A stretch of DNA of 64,000 nt from Paludisphaera soli (GTDB lineage Bacteria; Planctomycetota; Planctomycetia; Isosphaerales; Isosphaeraceae), in assembly GCF_011064595.1 (NCBI RefSeq), contig NZ_JAALJI010000004.1, positions 124,001 to 188,000 of the forward strand. Direction: 5' to 3'. Both the position numbers and the translations under genes were made by a program. Shown here in pieces: positions 52,897-61,279 of this stretch. Below the pieces are notes generated by a model, which saw nothing but the letters and a program-made list of their open reading frames with translations, searched no databases and had not been told where the DNA came from. Numbering within the stretch: position 1 is the stretch's first letter; each line of letters starts with the position of its first letter.

Positions 52897-53064
52897 GGCT
52901 CGCAAGCCGCGGCCGTGCCGCCGAGCCGGGCTCTTGCATGGGAACGCGGCTGACGTCATGATCCGGCGTTGGGAAGGGCCTCGGCCGGGGCGGACGCTCT
53001 CCGAGGCCGTCGACCGTCGGAGCGTCGTCGTCGATCTCATCGAACCTCTGTGAGGCCGTGGGCC

Positions 53065-54027
53065 ATGCGTCGCATCCTGCCGATCTACCTCGTCCTCACG
53101 GCGTCCGTCCTGCCCTGGTCGGTTCCCGTCGCCCGCGGAGGCTTCGCCTACACCACGCTCAGGCCGACGGGCTCGGTCAACGGCTTCGCCTACGGGATCA
53201 ACGATCGGGGGGATATCGTCGGCAACTACGCCACGGCGGGGGGGGAGTCGCACGGGTTCCTGCTGAGCGGAGGGGCTTACTCCACCGTCTCGTACGGGCT
53301 GCTCTACGGCACGTCGGTCGCGGGCGTCAACGACGCGGGCGACATGGTGGGATACTACGCACTGGCCTTCGATTCGAACCCCGGCGGGTTCAAGACGTTC
53401 GGAGGCTCGACCCTGCCGCTCAACATCCCCGACGCCCGCAACACGCAAGCCCTGGGGATCAACGCGGCCGGCCGGATCGTGGGGACCTTCGAGGCCGCCG
53501 ACGGTCGACGGTCCGGCTTCCTCGTCGACGGCCCGAACTTCACCGTGCTCGACGCCCCGGGGGCTTCCACGACCGCGCGCGGGATCAACGACGCGGGGGA
53601 CGTCGTGGGGAGCTATCTCGGGCAGGACGGATACCGGGGCTTCGTGCTGAGCGGCGGCCTTTATACGACGCTCTCCTTCGCCGACGACGTGGACACCTAC
53701 GCCACGGGGATCAACCGGCTGGGCCAGATCGTCGGCTATTACGAGGACGCCGCCGGGGGCGCGCACGGCTTCCTGTACAGCAACGGCGCGTTCACGACGC
53801 TGGACGCCCCCGACGCGGTCGGGCGGACCTACGTCTACGGCATCAACGCGAGCGGCCGGATGGTCGGCGCCTATCTTGGCGCCGACGGCTTCCAGGCCTT
53901 CACGGCCGTCGCCGTGCCCGAGCCCGCCTCGCTGTCGCTCTTGGCCGGCGGCCTGGGCCTCGCCTTCGCGGCCGGGACGCGCGCCCGGCGATCCCCGACG
54001 CAGCCTCGCGGCGAATCCTCGGTCTGA
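53065..54027 (+). CDS. secreted HAF-repeat protein with PEP-CTERM sorting signal
   Basis: 320 residues from ATG 53065. Signal peptide to about residue 26. Repeats of 40-45 residues follow with GINDRGDIVGNY, GVNDAGDMVGYY, GINAAGRIVGTF, GINDAGDVVGSY, GINRLGQIVGYY and GINASGRMVGAY: the HAF-type extracellular repeat, six copies. The C-terminus VPEPASLSLLAGGLGLAFAA followed by RARR is a textbook PEP-CTERM signal, recognised by an exosortase (not encoded in this window). Surface-exposed or exopolysaccharide-associated role inferred. Confidence 0.88.
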   Translation: MRRILPIYLVLTASVLPWSVPVARGGFAYTTLRPTGSVNGFAYGINDRGDIVGNYATAGGESHGFLLSGGAYSTVSYGLLYGTSVAGVNDAGDMVGYYALAFDSNPGGFKTFGGSTLPLNIPDARNTQALGINAAGRIVGTFEAADGRRSGFLVDGPNFTVLDAPGASTTARGINDAGDVVGSYLGQDGYRGFVLSGGLYTTLSFADDVDTYATGINRLGQIVGYYEDAAGGAHGFLYSNGAFTTLDAPDAVGRTYVYGINASGRMVGAYLGADGFQAFTAVAVPEPASLSLLAGGLGLAFAAGTRARRSPTQPRGESSV

Positions 54028-54038
54028 TCCGAACCGCC

Positions 54039-54842
54039 TCAGCCCTTCACCTCGACGCCGAGCCTCGCCGCGGCGCGCCGGGCGGTTTCGAGACGCTGCT
54101 TCGTGAGGGGGGCCGTGGCGGACCGGGCTGCTTCGAGGACCTCGGGGGGCGCGGTCTTGGGCGTGCCGCTCTGGAAGGGGGGCTCGGGCGCGTACTCGAT
54201 GCCGAGCTGGATCGCCTGCGCCGCGAGGTCGCCGCGCAGGAGAGCGGCGAGCTTCAGGGCCCCGTCGATCCCCGCCGTGACGCCGGCCGCGCTCAGGTGC
54301 TTGCCGTCGAGCACGACCCGTTCGTCCGTCGGCAAGGCGCCGAAGTACCGGAGCAGGTCGAACGACGCCCAGTGCGTGGTGGCCCGGACGCCCTTGAGCA
54401 GCCCCGCCGCCCCGCAGATCAGGGCCCCGGTGCAGACCGAGTAGACGTACTGCGCCTTCGCCGCGCGATCGCGGAGGAAGGCCAGGACCTCCTCGTCCTC
54501 CATCAGCGCCTCCTGGCCGGGCCCGCCGGGGACGACCAGCACGTCGAGCGGCGGGACCTCGGCCAGCGACTCCTCGGGGGTCAGGATCAGCCCCTTGACG
54601 TCTCGCAGGGGTGCCTTGTCCTTCGCGAAGACGTGCACCGTCGAGTCCGGCACCCGCGAGAGGACCTCGAATGGCCCGGTGAAGTCGATCTGGTCCATCC
54701 GGGGGAAGATCAGGATGCCGATGTGGAGGTGCCCGGTCGGATCCTCGGCCGCCGCGGCCTGCGCCGTCCGTTTCGGGACGCCCGCCAATCCGGCCGCCGT
54801 GCCCGCGAGCCCCTGCTGGAGGAATCCCCTGCGCGTCGCCAT
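54039..54842 (-). CDS. DJ-1/PfpI family protein with Tat signal
   Basis: 267 residues from ATG 54842. Starts MATRRGFLQQGLAGTAAGLA, a twin-arginine export signal. The DJ-1/PfpI fold follows: IGILIFPRMDQIDFTGPFEV, LDVLVVPGGPGQEAL, and the nucleophile elbow YVYSVCTGALICGAAGLLKG with C137. The order is like isonitrile hydratase and AraC-associated GATase1-like proteins. Export makes it atypical. Reaction unknown. Confidence 0.82.
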   Translation of the reverse strand: MATRRGFLQQGLAGTAAGLAGVPKRTAQAAAAEDPTGHLHIGILIFPRMDQIDFTGPFEVLSRVPDSTVHVFAKDKAPLRDVKGLILTPEESLAEVPPLDVLVVPGGPGQEALMEDEEVLAFLRDRAAKAQYVYSVCTGALICGAAGLLKGVRATTHWASFDLLRYFGALPTDERVVLDGKHLSAAGVTAGIDGALKLAALLRGDLAAQAIQLGIEYAPEPPFQSGTPKTAPPEVLEAARSATAPLTKQRLETARRAAARLGVEVKG

Positions 54843-55513
54843 GTCGTCGGACCTCGGGGGTGTGGATCGCCGGCCGGCGTGCTCGTCGGCCGGATCTCGC
54901 CCCATGGTAGCGGGATTTCCGCCGCGTCGAACGGGGGCGGCGGCCGAGGGACCGGCGGGCGGCGCATTTGCATTGGCCTGATCGGGCGCACTGTCAGGAT
55001 GGAGAGCTGCGCGACGACGTCGCGGGTGGAGTCGTCAGGGCCTGACCTCGCCGAGGATTCGAACACGCGAAGCGCGTCGAACGAAGCCAATTCGCGAGGC
55101 GGTTTGCCTTTCGTTAGTCTCTACTGTATATGAATTTAAGGTCGGAGTGTGCCGTTGGGGTCGGCGCGAACGAAGCCAATCTCAAACCCACTTCACCGGC
55201 TGCGAAGGTCTGGCTTTCGGGAGGCTCGACCTGACGAAACACGGTGAGTTTTGACGGATCTTGCTTTCGTTCGGCGTTCAACAGGCTGTGTCGTTTTGGG
55301 ATGTCTTCGTGCTGGACGGGTGAGGGGTGGCTTGGTTTGGCCGGGCCCGGGTCCGCAGCCGAGCTTGTTCCGGTGCCAGGTTGAGTAACGGACCGGTTTT
55401 GAATCGACGGGACCCTAATTGTGTTTGGCGGCCGGGCGTGGCCAGAATGCCGGGATCGCCGCACGGTCCCGTCGACCCTGCCGGTGGATTCGACACGCGC
55501 CGGAGAGCAGCCC
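54843..55513. other. long intergenic region with A/T-richer island
   Basis: 671 bases. From about 55080 to 55430 the G+C content drops visibly against its surroundings. It contains a 14-base direct repeat, CGAACGAAGCCAAT, at 55078-55091 and 55167-55180, and a promoter-like TTGCCT-17-TATATG at 55104-55132 (plus strand). No convincing gene on either strand. Confidence 0.45.
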
Positions 55514-56818
55514 ATGCCTTCGCCCCATCATCGAAACAGGTCGTCCCGCCGCCGGAACTTCAGGCCCTGGAGCGAACGCCTGGAGGCGCGGGCTTTGCTG
55601 GCCGTGGACCTCGACGACCAGTTGAGCGAGGCCGTGCTCCTGGGACCCGTCGCCTCGTCCAGGTCGGTTGCAGGGACCATTTCCGAAGCGGCCGACGTCG
55701 ATATGTACGCATTCGAGGTCCAGGCGGGTCAGGTCGTCGAGTTCGACATCGACACCCCCACGAACGGGGTGCCCGGCCTCGGCTCTTACATCCGGATCTT
55801 CGACGCGAACGGGACTCAACTCGCCGCGAACAACGACGCCCAGGCCCCCGACGAGCCGCAGCCCCCGTCGGGCGCCTCGCACGTCTCCACCTTCTTCGAC
55901 TCCTATGTGCGGCGCACCTTCGGGACCGCGGGAGTCTATTACATCGGAGTTTCGAACTGGGAGAACACCCAATACTCGGCGGCTGAAGGAGAGGCCGACT
56001 TCGTCGGCAGCCAGCACCTGACCGGGCCTTACACCCTCACCATCTCCGCCGTGCACCCGAACGTCTACATCGACCGGGGAGCCGACGGCCTGTGGGGCTG
56101 GACGGTGGGCGTCGGCGTCGCGCCGCTCAACTCGGGAAACCCGGAGGCGATGGCCGTCGCGCAGGACGGGACCCTTTTCGTCGACTTCGGCCCCAACGGG
56201 CTCTGGACCAGGACCGGGGCCGGATTCGTGCAGATCAACCCCGCCAACCCCCAGAACATGGCGGTCGCCGTCGACGGCTCGCTCTATCTCGATTACGGCC
56301 CGTTCGGCCTCTGGCGGTTGACGGCGTCGGGGCTGGGGATCATCAACGGCGCGAACCCCGAGAACATGGTACCGGCGGCCGACGGCTCGCTCTACGTCGA
56401 CTACGGCACGTTCGGCCTCTGGCGATTGACGGCGTCGGGGCTGCGGATCGTCAACGGGGCGAACCCCGAGAACATGGTACCGGCGGCCGACGGCTCGCTC
56501 TTCATCGACTACGGCCAGTTCGGGCTCTGGCGGATGACCGCGGGCGGGGGCTCGATCTCTCAGATCAGCGTCGCCAATCCCGAGGGCCTGACCGCGGCGC
56601 CCGACGGGACCCTGTTCGTCGACTACGGCCCGTTCGGCCTCTGGACCTGGATCGCCGGCTCCATCACAAGGATCAGTTCGGGCAACCCGGAGGGATTCGA
56701 CGTGGGGAGGGACGGCTTCCTCTATGTCGACTTCGGGCGGTTCGGGATCTTGCGGCGCAGCCCGACCGGCTCCTTCGTGCTCATCGTGACCGAGGATCCG
56801 GAGGCGCTCGCCGGGTGA
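55514..56818 (+). CDS. secreted protein: LEPR-like tag, PPC domain and propeller-like repeats
   Basis: 434 residues from ATG 55514 (GGAG 8 bases before). The basic N-terminus ends NFRPWSERLEARALLAVDLD, an LEPR-XLL-like tag. Residues about 45-175 form a pre-peptidase C-terminal (PPC) type beta domain (ADVDMYAFEVQAGQVVEFDI, GVYYIGVSNW). Residues about 181-434 are six full copies and two half copies of a 36-residue repeat with consensus NPE-M--A-DGSLYVDYG-FGLW. The half units at the two ends complement each other, as in a closed seven-bladed beta-propeller. No catalytic motif. Confidence 0.75.
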   Translation: MPSPHHRNRSSRRRNFRPWSERLEARALLAVDLDDQLSEAVLLGPVASSRSVAGTISEAADVDMYAFEVQAGQVVEFDIDTPTNGVPGLGSYIRIFDANGTQLAANNDAQAPDEPQPPSGASHVSTFFDSYVRRTFGTAGVYYIGVSNWENTQYSAAEGEADFVGSQHLTGPYTLTISAVHPNVYIDRGADGLWGWTVGVGVAPLNSGNPEAMAVAQDGTLFVDFGPNGLWTRTGAGFVQINPANPQNMAVAVDGSLYLDYGPFGLWRLTASGLGIINGANPENMVPAADGSLYVDYGTFGLWRLTASGLRIVNGANPENMVPAADGSLFIDYGQFGLWRMTAGGGSISQISVANPEGLTAAPDGTLFVDYGPFGLWTWIAGSITRISSGNPEGFDVGRDGFLYVDFGRFGILRRSPTGSFVLIVTEDPEALAG

Positions 56819-56833
56819 GTCGCAGGGCTTCGC

Positions 56834-59173
56834 CTACCTCGGCCGGGCGAGGGCGGGCATGGCGAAGTCGGAGGCGAAGGTGAGCGAGGTCTGGCCGCCA
56901 CGGGCGAACTTGATGGTGTTGTCCAGCAGCCGCATGGCGAGGGGGTCGCCCTGGCGGCTGTTGAGGACGGCGATCTCGGAGGCGGACCAGTCGTAGTCGA
57001 CGACCCGGATGGTGACGGGATCGCCGTACTTCCAGACGACCGGCTGGGGGAACGTGTAGTCCCAGATCGGCCGGGTGGAGTTGGCGATGACCGGCGAGGG
57101 CCCGTAGGTCACGCCGCCGACCTGGATCGTCACCCCCAGGTCGGGCCCGCCGCCGGCCAGGTACTTGCCGGTGGACGAAGCCACCTCGCCCCGGCGCAGA
57201 GTGACACGGTAACCGTGGGGGGTGGACGCCTTGTCCCACCAGTCGAGGTAAGTCTTGGAGGTCTCGGCGAAGCGGCCGTCGGGGTGGTCGCGGAGGTAGT
57301 CCCGGAGGCGGCGGGCTACCTCGGCCACGTCGTCGGGGTGGGACGCGGCGTGGTCGTAGGCCTGGCGGTAGGAGTAGGCGTCCCACTCGCGGAGGATCTT
57401 GTCGCGGGCCTCGATCGCCTCGCTGATGTACCGTCCGCCGGCCTGGTGGGCCTTCAGGTATTCCTGGTACTTCTCGATCCGCGCCGCGAAGCTCGTCGGC
57501 TGGCGCTGGGAATACTCGCGGGCGCGGGCGATGTCGCGGTCGTCGAGGCGGCGGACGTACTCGTCGAGCCGGTCCTGGACCTCGGTCCGGTAGGGGCTCT
57601 CCGGGTGCTCGTCCAGGAACTTCCGCGAGCGTTCGATCAGGTCGGCGAGCGAGGCGTTGGGGAGGGCCTCGGACCGAACCAGGTCGTCGACGGTCCGGCG
57701 CTCGGCGGCGGTGCGGCGGGTGGTCAGCTCGGCCTTGAGGCCCTGGGCCAGCTTGAGGATCTCGGGCCGTCGCGTGGTGTCCGGGAACTCGCGGAGGAAG
57801 CCGTCGAGGGCGGCGACCCCCTTGTCGGGCTCGTCGACCGTCTCCAGCGAGTTCACCTGGGCGTACACGTCCTTCCAGCGCTCGTCGTGGCGGACCTGCT
57901 CGCGGGACTTCTCGACTTCGCGGATCGCCGGGGCGAGTTCGGGCGCCTGGGTGCGGGCGGCCTCCAGCCGGGCGTCGAGGTCCGGGACGACCGTACCGGC
58001 GGCGATCTGCACGCCGGTGGCCTTGACGGTCCACTCGGCCCTCTTGTTCGCCGCCTCGCGGGCCAGGCGGGGGAGGAAGTAGGGGAGCGTGGGGTGGGCC
58101 TCCAGCAGATCCGACCAGCTCCGGGCGACGGCCGTCGCCGCGTTGCCCGAGTCGCGCTCGAAGGCCGAGGCCCGGGTGTAGCCCCAGTAGTCGTAGCCGA
58201 CGGCCAGGCCCGCCAGGATGGCGGCGGCCCCGGCGAGCTTCCCGAACCGGGCCAGCTTCCGGCCCCGTTCGCGGCGCTTCAGCCGCTCCCGGAACTCGTA
58301 GGTCCGGTTCGAGCGGGGGTAGCGTTTCTCGTACGCGGCCAGGCAGCGCCGGAGCCTCGGCAGGTCCTTCGGGGCGAGGTCCCAGAGCAATTCCATCTGG
58401 GCCCGGTCGCGGGTTTCGAGCTGCTCGGCGACCCAGCCCAGAGGGCCTTCGAGGCCCATCGGGCGGATCTCCGACGGAGGCCGGTTGCCGTCCGAGCCGG
58501 AGCCGAACGAGCTGACGGCGAAGATCACGCCGTCGGGGGCGTGCTGGCGGAGGGCGTGACGGGTCATGCCGTACTGGCGGTCGACCAGGGCCTCGACGAA
58601 CGCCTCGTCGGCCGTCGACCCCCGGCCCTCGCGGTCGAGCACGCGGTCGAACTTGGTCAGCAGCAGGGCGACGGGGCGGTCGGTGCTGATGTCCTCGGAA
58701 CGCTCGATGTAACGCTCCAGGAGGTTCTCGACCTCCTGCTGGCGGCGTCGGCGCTCGGCGACGTCGGTGGAGCCCTCGGGGTCCAGGCAGAGGAACACGG
58801 CGTCGCAGCCCGCGAAGAACTCCTGGATCGGCTCGTCGGTCCCCAGGGTGACGTGCTCCCCCTGATAGTCCTTGACGATCAGCTCGAACCGGGCCGGGCC
58901 GTGGTAGAGCCGCAAGTGCAGCTCGGTCTCCGAGAGCGTGCCCGAGGTCGGGTCGCCGGACTCGATCTGGGCGATCTTCTCGGCCAGGTACTCGGCCGTG
59001 GGCGCATCGGCGGCGGCCAGGCGCACGCCCGGGACCAGCCCGCCGGCGGCCTGGCGGTAGAACATCGCCAGCAGGGTCGTCTTACCGACGTTGCGATGCC
59101 CGAACAGGGCGATCCGCTTGGGGCCGGTGAGCCTGGCCTCCAGGGCGTCCAGTCGCGCGTTGCGGTTTGACAC
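56834..59173 (-). CDS. membrane-anchored P-loop GTPase with TPR-like region and C2-like end
   Basis: 779 residues. N-terminal GTPase domain: Walker A GHRNVGKTT (25-33), ELIVKDYQGEH as a G3-like DxxG variant, and LLLTKFDRV as G4. A predicted membrane helix lies at about 312-330 (LAGAAAILAGLAVGYDYW). Then about 300 residues of charged helices follow, with repeated LxEFPDTTRRPE and LDEHPESPYRTE phrases of TPR-like spacing. The C-terminal 140 residues (GPDLGVTIQVGGVTYGPSPV, WDYTFPQPVVWKYGDPVTIR, VVDYDWSASE) look like a C2 domain. The role is unknown; a membrane-associated regulatory GTPase is the inference. Confidence 0.75.
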   Translation of the reverse strand: MSNRNARLDALEARLTGPKRIALFGHRNVGKTTLLAMFYRQAAGGLVPGVRLAAADAPTAEYLAEKIAQIESGDPTSGTLSETELHLRLYHGPARFELIVKDYQGEHVTLGTDEPIQEFFAGCDAVFLCLDPEGSTDVAERRRRQQEVENLLERYIERSEDISTDRPVALLLTKFDRVLDREGRGSTADEAFVEALVDRQYGMTRHALRQHAPDGVIFAVSSFGSGSDGNRPPSEIRPMGLEGPLGWVAEQLETRDRAQMELLWDLAPKDLPRLRRCLAAYEKRYPRSNRTYEFRERLKRRERGRKLARFGKLAGAAAILAGLAVGYDYWGYTRASAFERDSGNAATAVARSWSDLLEAHPTLPYFLPRLAREAANKRAEWTVKATGVQIAAGTVVPDLDARLEAARTQAPELAPAIREVEKSREQVRHDERWKDVYAQVNSLETVDEPDKGVAALDGFLREFPDTTRRPEILKLAQGLKAELTTRRTAAERRTVDDLVRSEALPNASLADLIERSRKFLDEHPESPYRTEVQDRLDEYVRRLDDRDIARAREYSQRQPTSFAARIEKYQEYLKAHQAGGRYISEAIEARDKILREWDAYSYRQAYDHAASHPDDVAEVARRLRDYLRDHPDGRFAETSKTYLDWWDKASTPHGYRVTLRRGEVASSTGKYLAGGGPDLGVTIQVGGVTYGPSPVIANSTRPIWDYTFPQPVVWKYGDPVTIRVVDYDWSASEIAVLNSRQGDPLAMRLLDNTIKFARGGQTSLTFASDFAMPALARPR

Positions 59174-59420
59174 GCTCGTCCCCGATATCCTGGTTCACCG
59201 AGACGTGAGGGCATCCATGCCCACGGTAGACGGGCCCGCGAGAGAGGCGAACCCCTGGCTTCATCGACCGATCCCACCCCCGACCCGCAAGCCCCGGAAT
59301 GGTCCCGAGGCGTTTCGGGACGGTTGCTCCGCGCCCGACGAGTTTGCCGGCCCATCCGGCGCGGAACGATCCCGGATTCGCTACGAGCGTCGAGGCCCCG
59401 GGGTTCGGCCCCGGCCGCGA

Positions 59421-60413
59421 TCAGGTCGGGCGTCGGAGGACGGCCCGGCGGAACAGCCAGGCGGCCCCGGTGAACGGCCGCAGCAGCGTGCGGACCGGCA
59501 TCCCCACGACCACCAAAAGGGCCCCGCAGGCCACCAGCCCGGCGAGCACCGCGCCGATCCGACGGAAGATGGGGACGTCCAGGCCGCGGCTCGCCAGGGC
59601 CTCGCCGATCGACGCCTCCAGGCCCTGGGCCAGGCCGCCGCCGACCGTCGTCGCCAGGGCCACTCCGGCGCGGGCGAACTCGCGGGCGGCGTATTCGGTG
59701 GCGCGGCCGGTGTAGTCGATGAAGGCGTCCGGGTTGGCGTAGAAGGCGGCCAGCACCCCGGCCGCCGCCAGCTTCTTCTTATGCGGGAGCACCTGGGTCG
59801 TCAGGAACTCCCAGCCCCCCCGGCCGGTCTTGCGCAGGACGCCCAGGCTCTCCGGGCCTTCCTTTGCCAGGACCTCGGCCACGTCGTCGCCGAAGACCCG
59901 GACGGCCGTCAGGCCCTCGGGGCCGAGCTGCCGGACCATGGTCTCGGCCTCCTGCGGGTAGCGCTGAGCGATCCGGCGGGCCGACTCGCCCATCTCGACC
60001 ACCACCCGCTTCTCGGCCGGCTTGAGCGCGGAGAAGGTCCGCAGGGCGTCGGCGTCGCGGCCCACGAGCTGGCCGAACCGGGTTTCCAGCAGTAGCTCGC
60101 TCGGGGTCTCGACCCGACGCGCGGCCGTCGCCAACTCGTCCGACTGCTTGACCAGGCCTTCGAGCCCTTCCTCCGACCCGCGGGCGAACAGCTTGCCGAC
60201 GCCTCGGGCCTCGACCCGGGCGGCGTCGCCGCCCTGGAGCACCGCCTTGCCGCCGCGGGCCTCCACGATGATCTGCTGCACGACCTCGTCCAGCCAGGAG
60301 AACGCCCCCGCCCGCGCCGGGGCCGAGACCCCGAGCGTCGCCAGGGCCAGCCCGAGCGTCAAAATCAGGCCGCGTCGGCCGGCCGGGCGTCCGCTGTGGG
60401 AGAGGAGCTGCAT
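59421..60413 (-). CDS. exported protein with C-terminal membrane segments, unknown function
   Basis: 330 residues. Signal peptide to about residue 35 (LILTLGLALATLGVSAPARA). A long helical region rich in Ala, Glu, Val and Arg (about 50-215) carries repeated GPEGL/GPESL-type phrases. A weak helix (LAAAGVLAAFYANPDAFIDY) and a strong one near the end (IGAVLAGLVACGALLVVVGM) follow. Not recognised as a family. It lies downstream of nadD after the hairpin at 60512, so probably has its own promoter. Confidence 0.62.
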   Translation of the reverse strand: MQLLSHSGRPAGRRGLILTLGLALATLGVSAPARAGAFSWLDEVVQQIIVEARGGKAVLQGGDAARVEARGVGKLFARGSEEGLEGLVKQSDELATAARRVETPSELLLETRFGQLVGRDADALRTFSALKPAEKRVVVEMGESARRIAQRYPQEAETMVRQLGPEGLTAVRVFGDDVAEVLAKEGPESLGVLRKTGRGGWEFLTTQVLPHKKKLAAAGVLAAFYANPDAFIDYTGRATEYAAREFARAGVALATTVGGGLAQGLEASIGEALASRGLDVPIFRRIGAVLAGLVACGALLVVVGMPVRTLLRPFTGAAWLFRRAVLRRPT

Positions 60414-60511
60414 GTTCCCTTTCCTTCCGCGCGTGTTCCGAGACCCAGAGGAAGTCGATTCGGCCGAGGCCGTCCCCTTATTGTATCGCCCGGAAGGAAT
60501 TCCCAGGTGAA

Positions 60512-60542
60512 GCCCGGTTCGAATGCAAAAGTTGAACCGGGC
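60512..60542 (-). terminator. hairpin immediately after nadD
   Basis: A perfect 9-bp stem (GCCCGGTTC/GAACCGGGC) with a 13-base A/T-rich loop begins 3 bases after the nadD stop. Only a weak T run follows, so intrinsic termination is likely but not certain. Confidence 0.5.
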
Positions 60543-60545
60543 CGG

Positions 60546-61145
60546 TCAGGGGGCCTGGCGGTAGAGCTTGTGCGCCTCGATGTACGCCTCGACCGACCTG
60601 GGCGTCATGTAGCGGATGCTCCGCCCCTCGGCCAGCCGGGCCCGGAGGTCCTGCGAGGCCACGCCGATGGGGGGGATGGAGACGAGACGGAGGGGCAGGG
60701 CATCGGGACCGAAGGGGGAAGTCGGGGGGGGCTCGACGTCCGAACCCGGCCGGTTGGCCACGACGATCGTCGCCATCGCGGCGATCTTGCCCGGCTCGCG
60801 CCAGGTCGGCAGGTCCACCAGGCTGTCGCCGCCGATCAGGAAGAACAGCTCGTCCTCGGGCCGCTGCTCGCGGATCTGGGCCAGCGTCTCGACGCTGTAG
60901 GAAGGGCCCGGGCGGGAAGCCTCGATCTCCGAGACCTCGAACGCGGCATGGCCGGCGATCGCCAGTCGGGTCATCTCGATCCGGTGGTGGACCGCCGACC
61001 GCTTGGCCCCGCGTTTGTGCGGCGGCTCGTTCGCCACGACGAACCAGACCCGATCCAGCTCGCAGGCCTCGCGGCACTGCTCCGCCAGGATCAGGTGCCC
61101 CAGGTGGATCGGGTCGAACGTGCCGCCGTAAATCCCCAATCGCAT
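60546..61145 (-). CDS. nadD: nicotinate-nucleotide adenylyltransferase
   Basis: 199 residues. Makes nicotinate adenine dinucleotide from nicotinate mononucleotide and ATP in NAD synthesis. The nucleotidyltransferase signature GIYGGTFDPIHLGHLILAEQ contains the HxGH box (H14-L-G-H17). VANEPPHKRG, FFLIGGDSLVDLPTW and the late SIRYMTPRSVEAYIEAHKLY (the ISSTxIR-type region, here SIRYMTP) are as in the family. Divergent from priA. Confidence 0.94.
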   Translation of the reverse strand: MRLGIYGGTFDPIHLGHLILAEQCREACELDRVWFVVANEPPHKRGAKRSAVHHRIEMTRLAIAGHAAFEVSEIEASRPGPSYSVETLAQIREQRPEDELFFLIGGDSLVDLPTWREPGKIAAMATIVVANRPGSDVEPPPTSPFGPDALPLRLVSIPPIGVASQDLRARLAEGRSIRYMTPRSVEAYIEAHKLYRQAP

Positions 61146-61226
61146 GGACGAGCAAACCCCCTCCGACCCGCCGCGACCTCGCCCCCGGCCGTCTGGACAG
61201 GCGTGCAGAAGTCCGGCGGTTCGGCG

Positions 61227-61232
61227 TATAAT
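61227..61232 (+). promoter_or_regulatory. -10 hexamer of the priA promoter
   Basis: Perfect TATAAT 48 bases before the priA ATG, in the nadD-priA divergent gap. The -35 position is poor. Confidence 0.45.
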
Positions 61233-61279
61233 GACGGTAGTCAGCCGACGACCCGGAAACCCGACGATAGGTCCGCCCG

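Noticed and set aside
55055-55064. GTTCGAATCC on the minus strand, like a tRNA T-loop
   Set aside because: The flanking bases do not form a T-stem, and no acceptor, D or anticodon arms can be drawn around it.
55114-55515. Minus-strand open frame of 133 codons in the A/T-richer island
   Set aside because: No ribosome-binding site, no recognisable domain, irregular composition, and it overlaps the leader of the 55514 gene.
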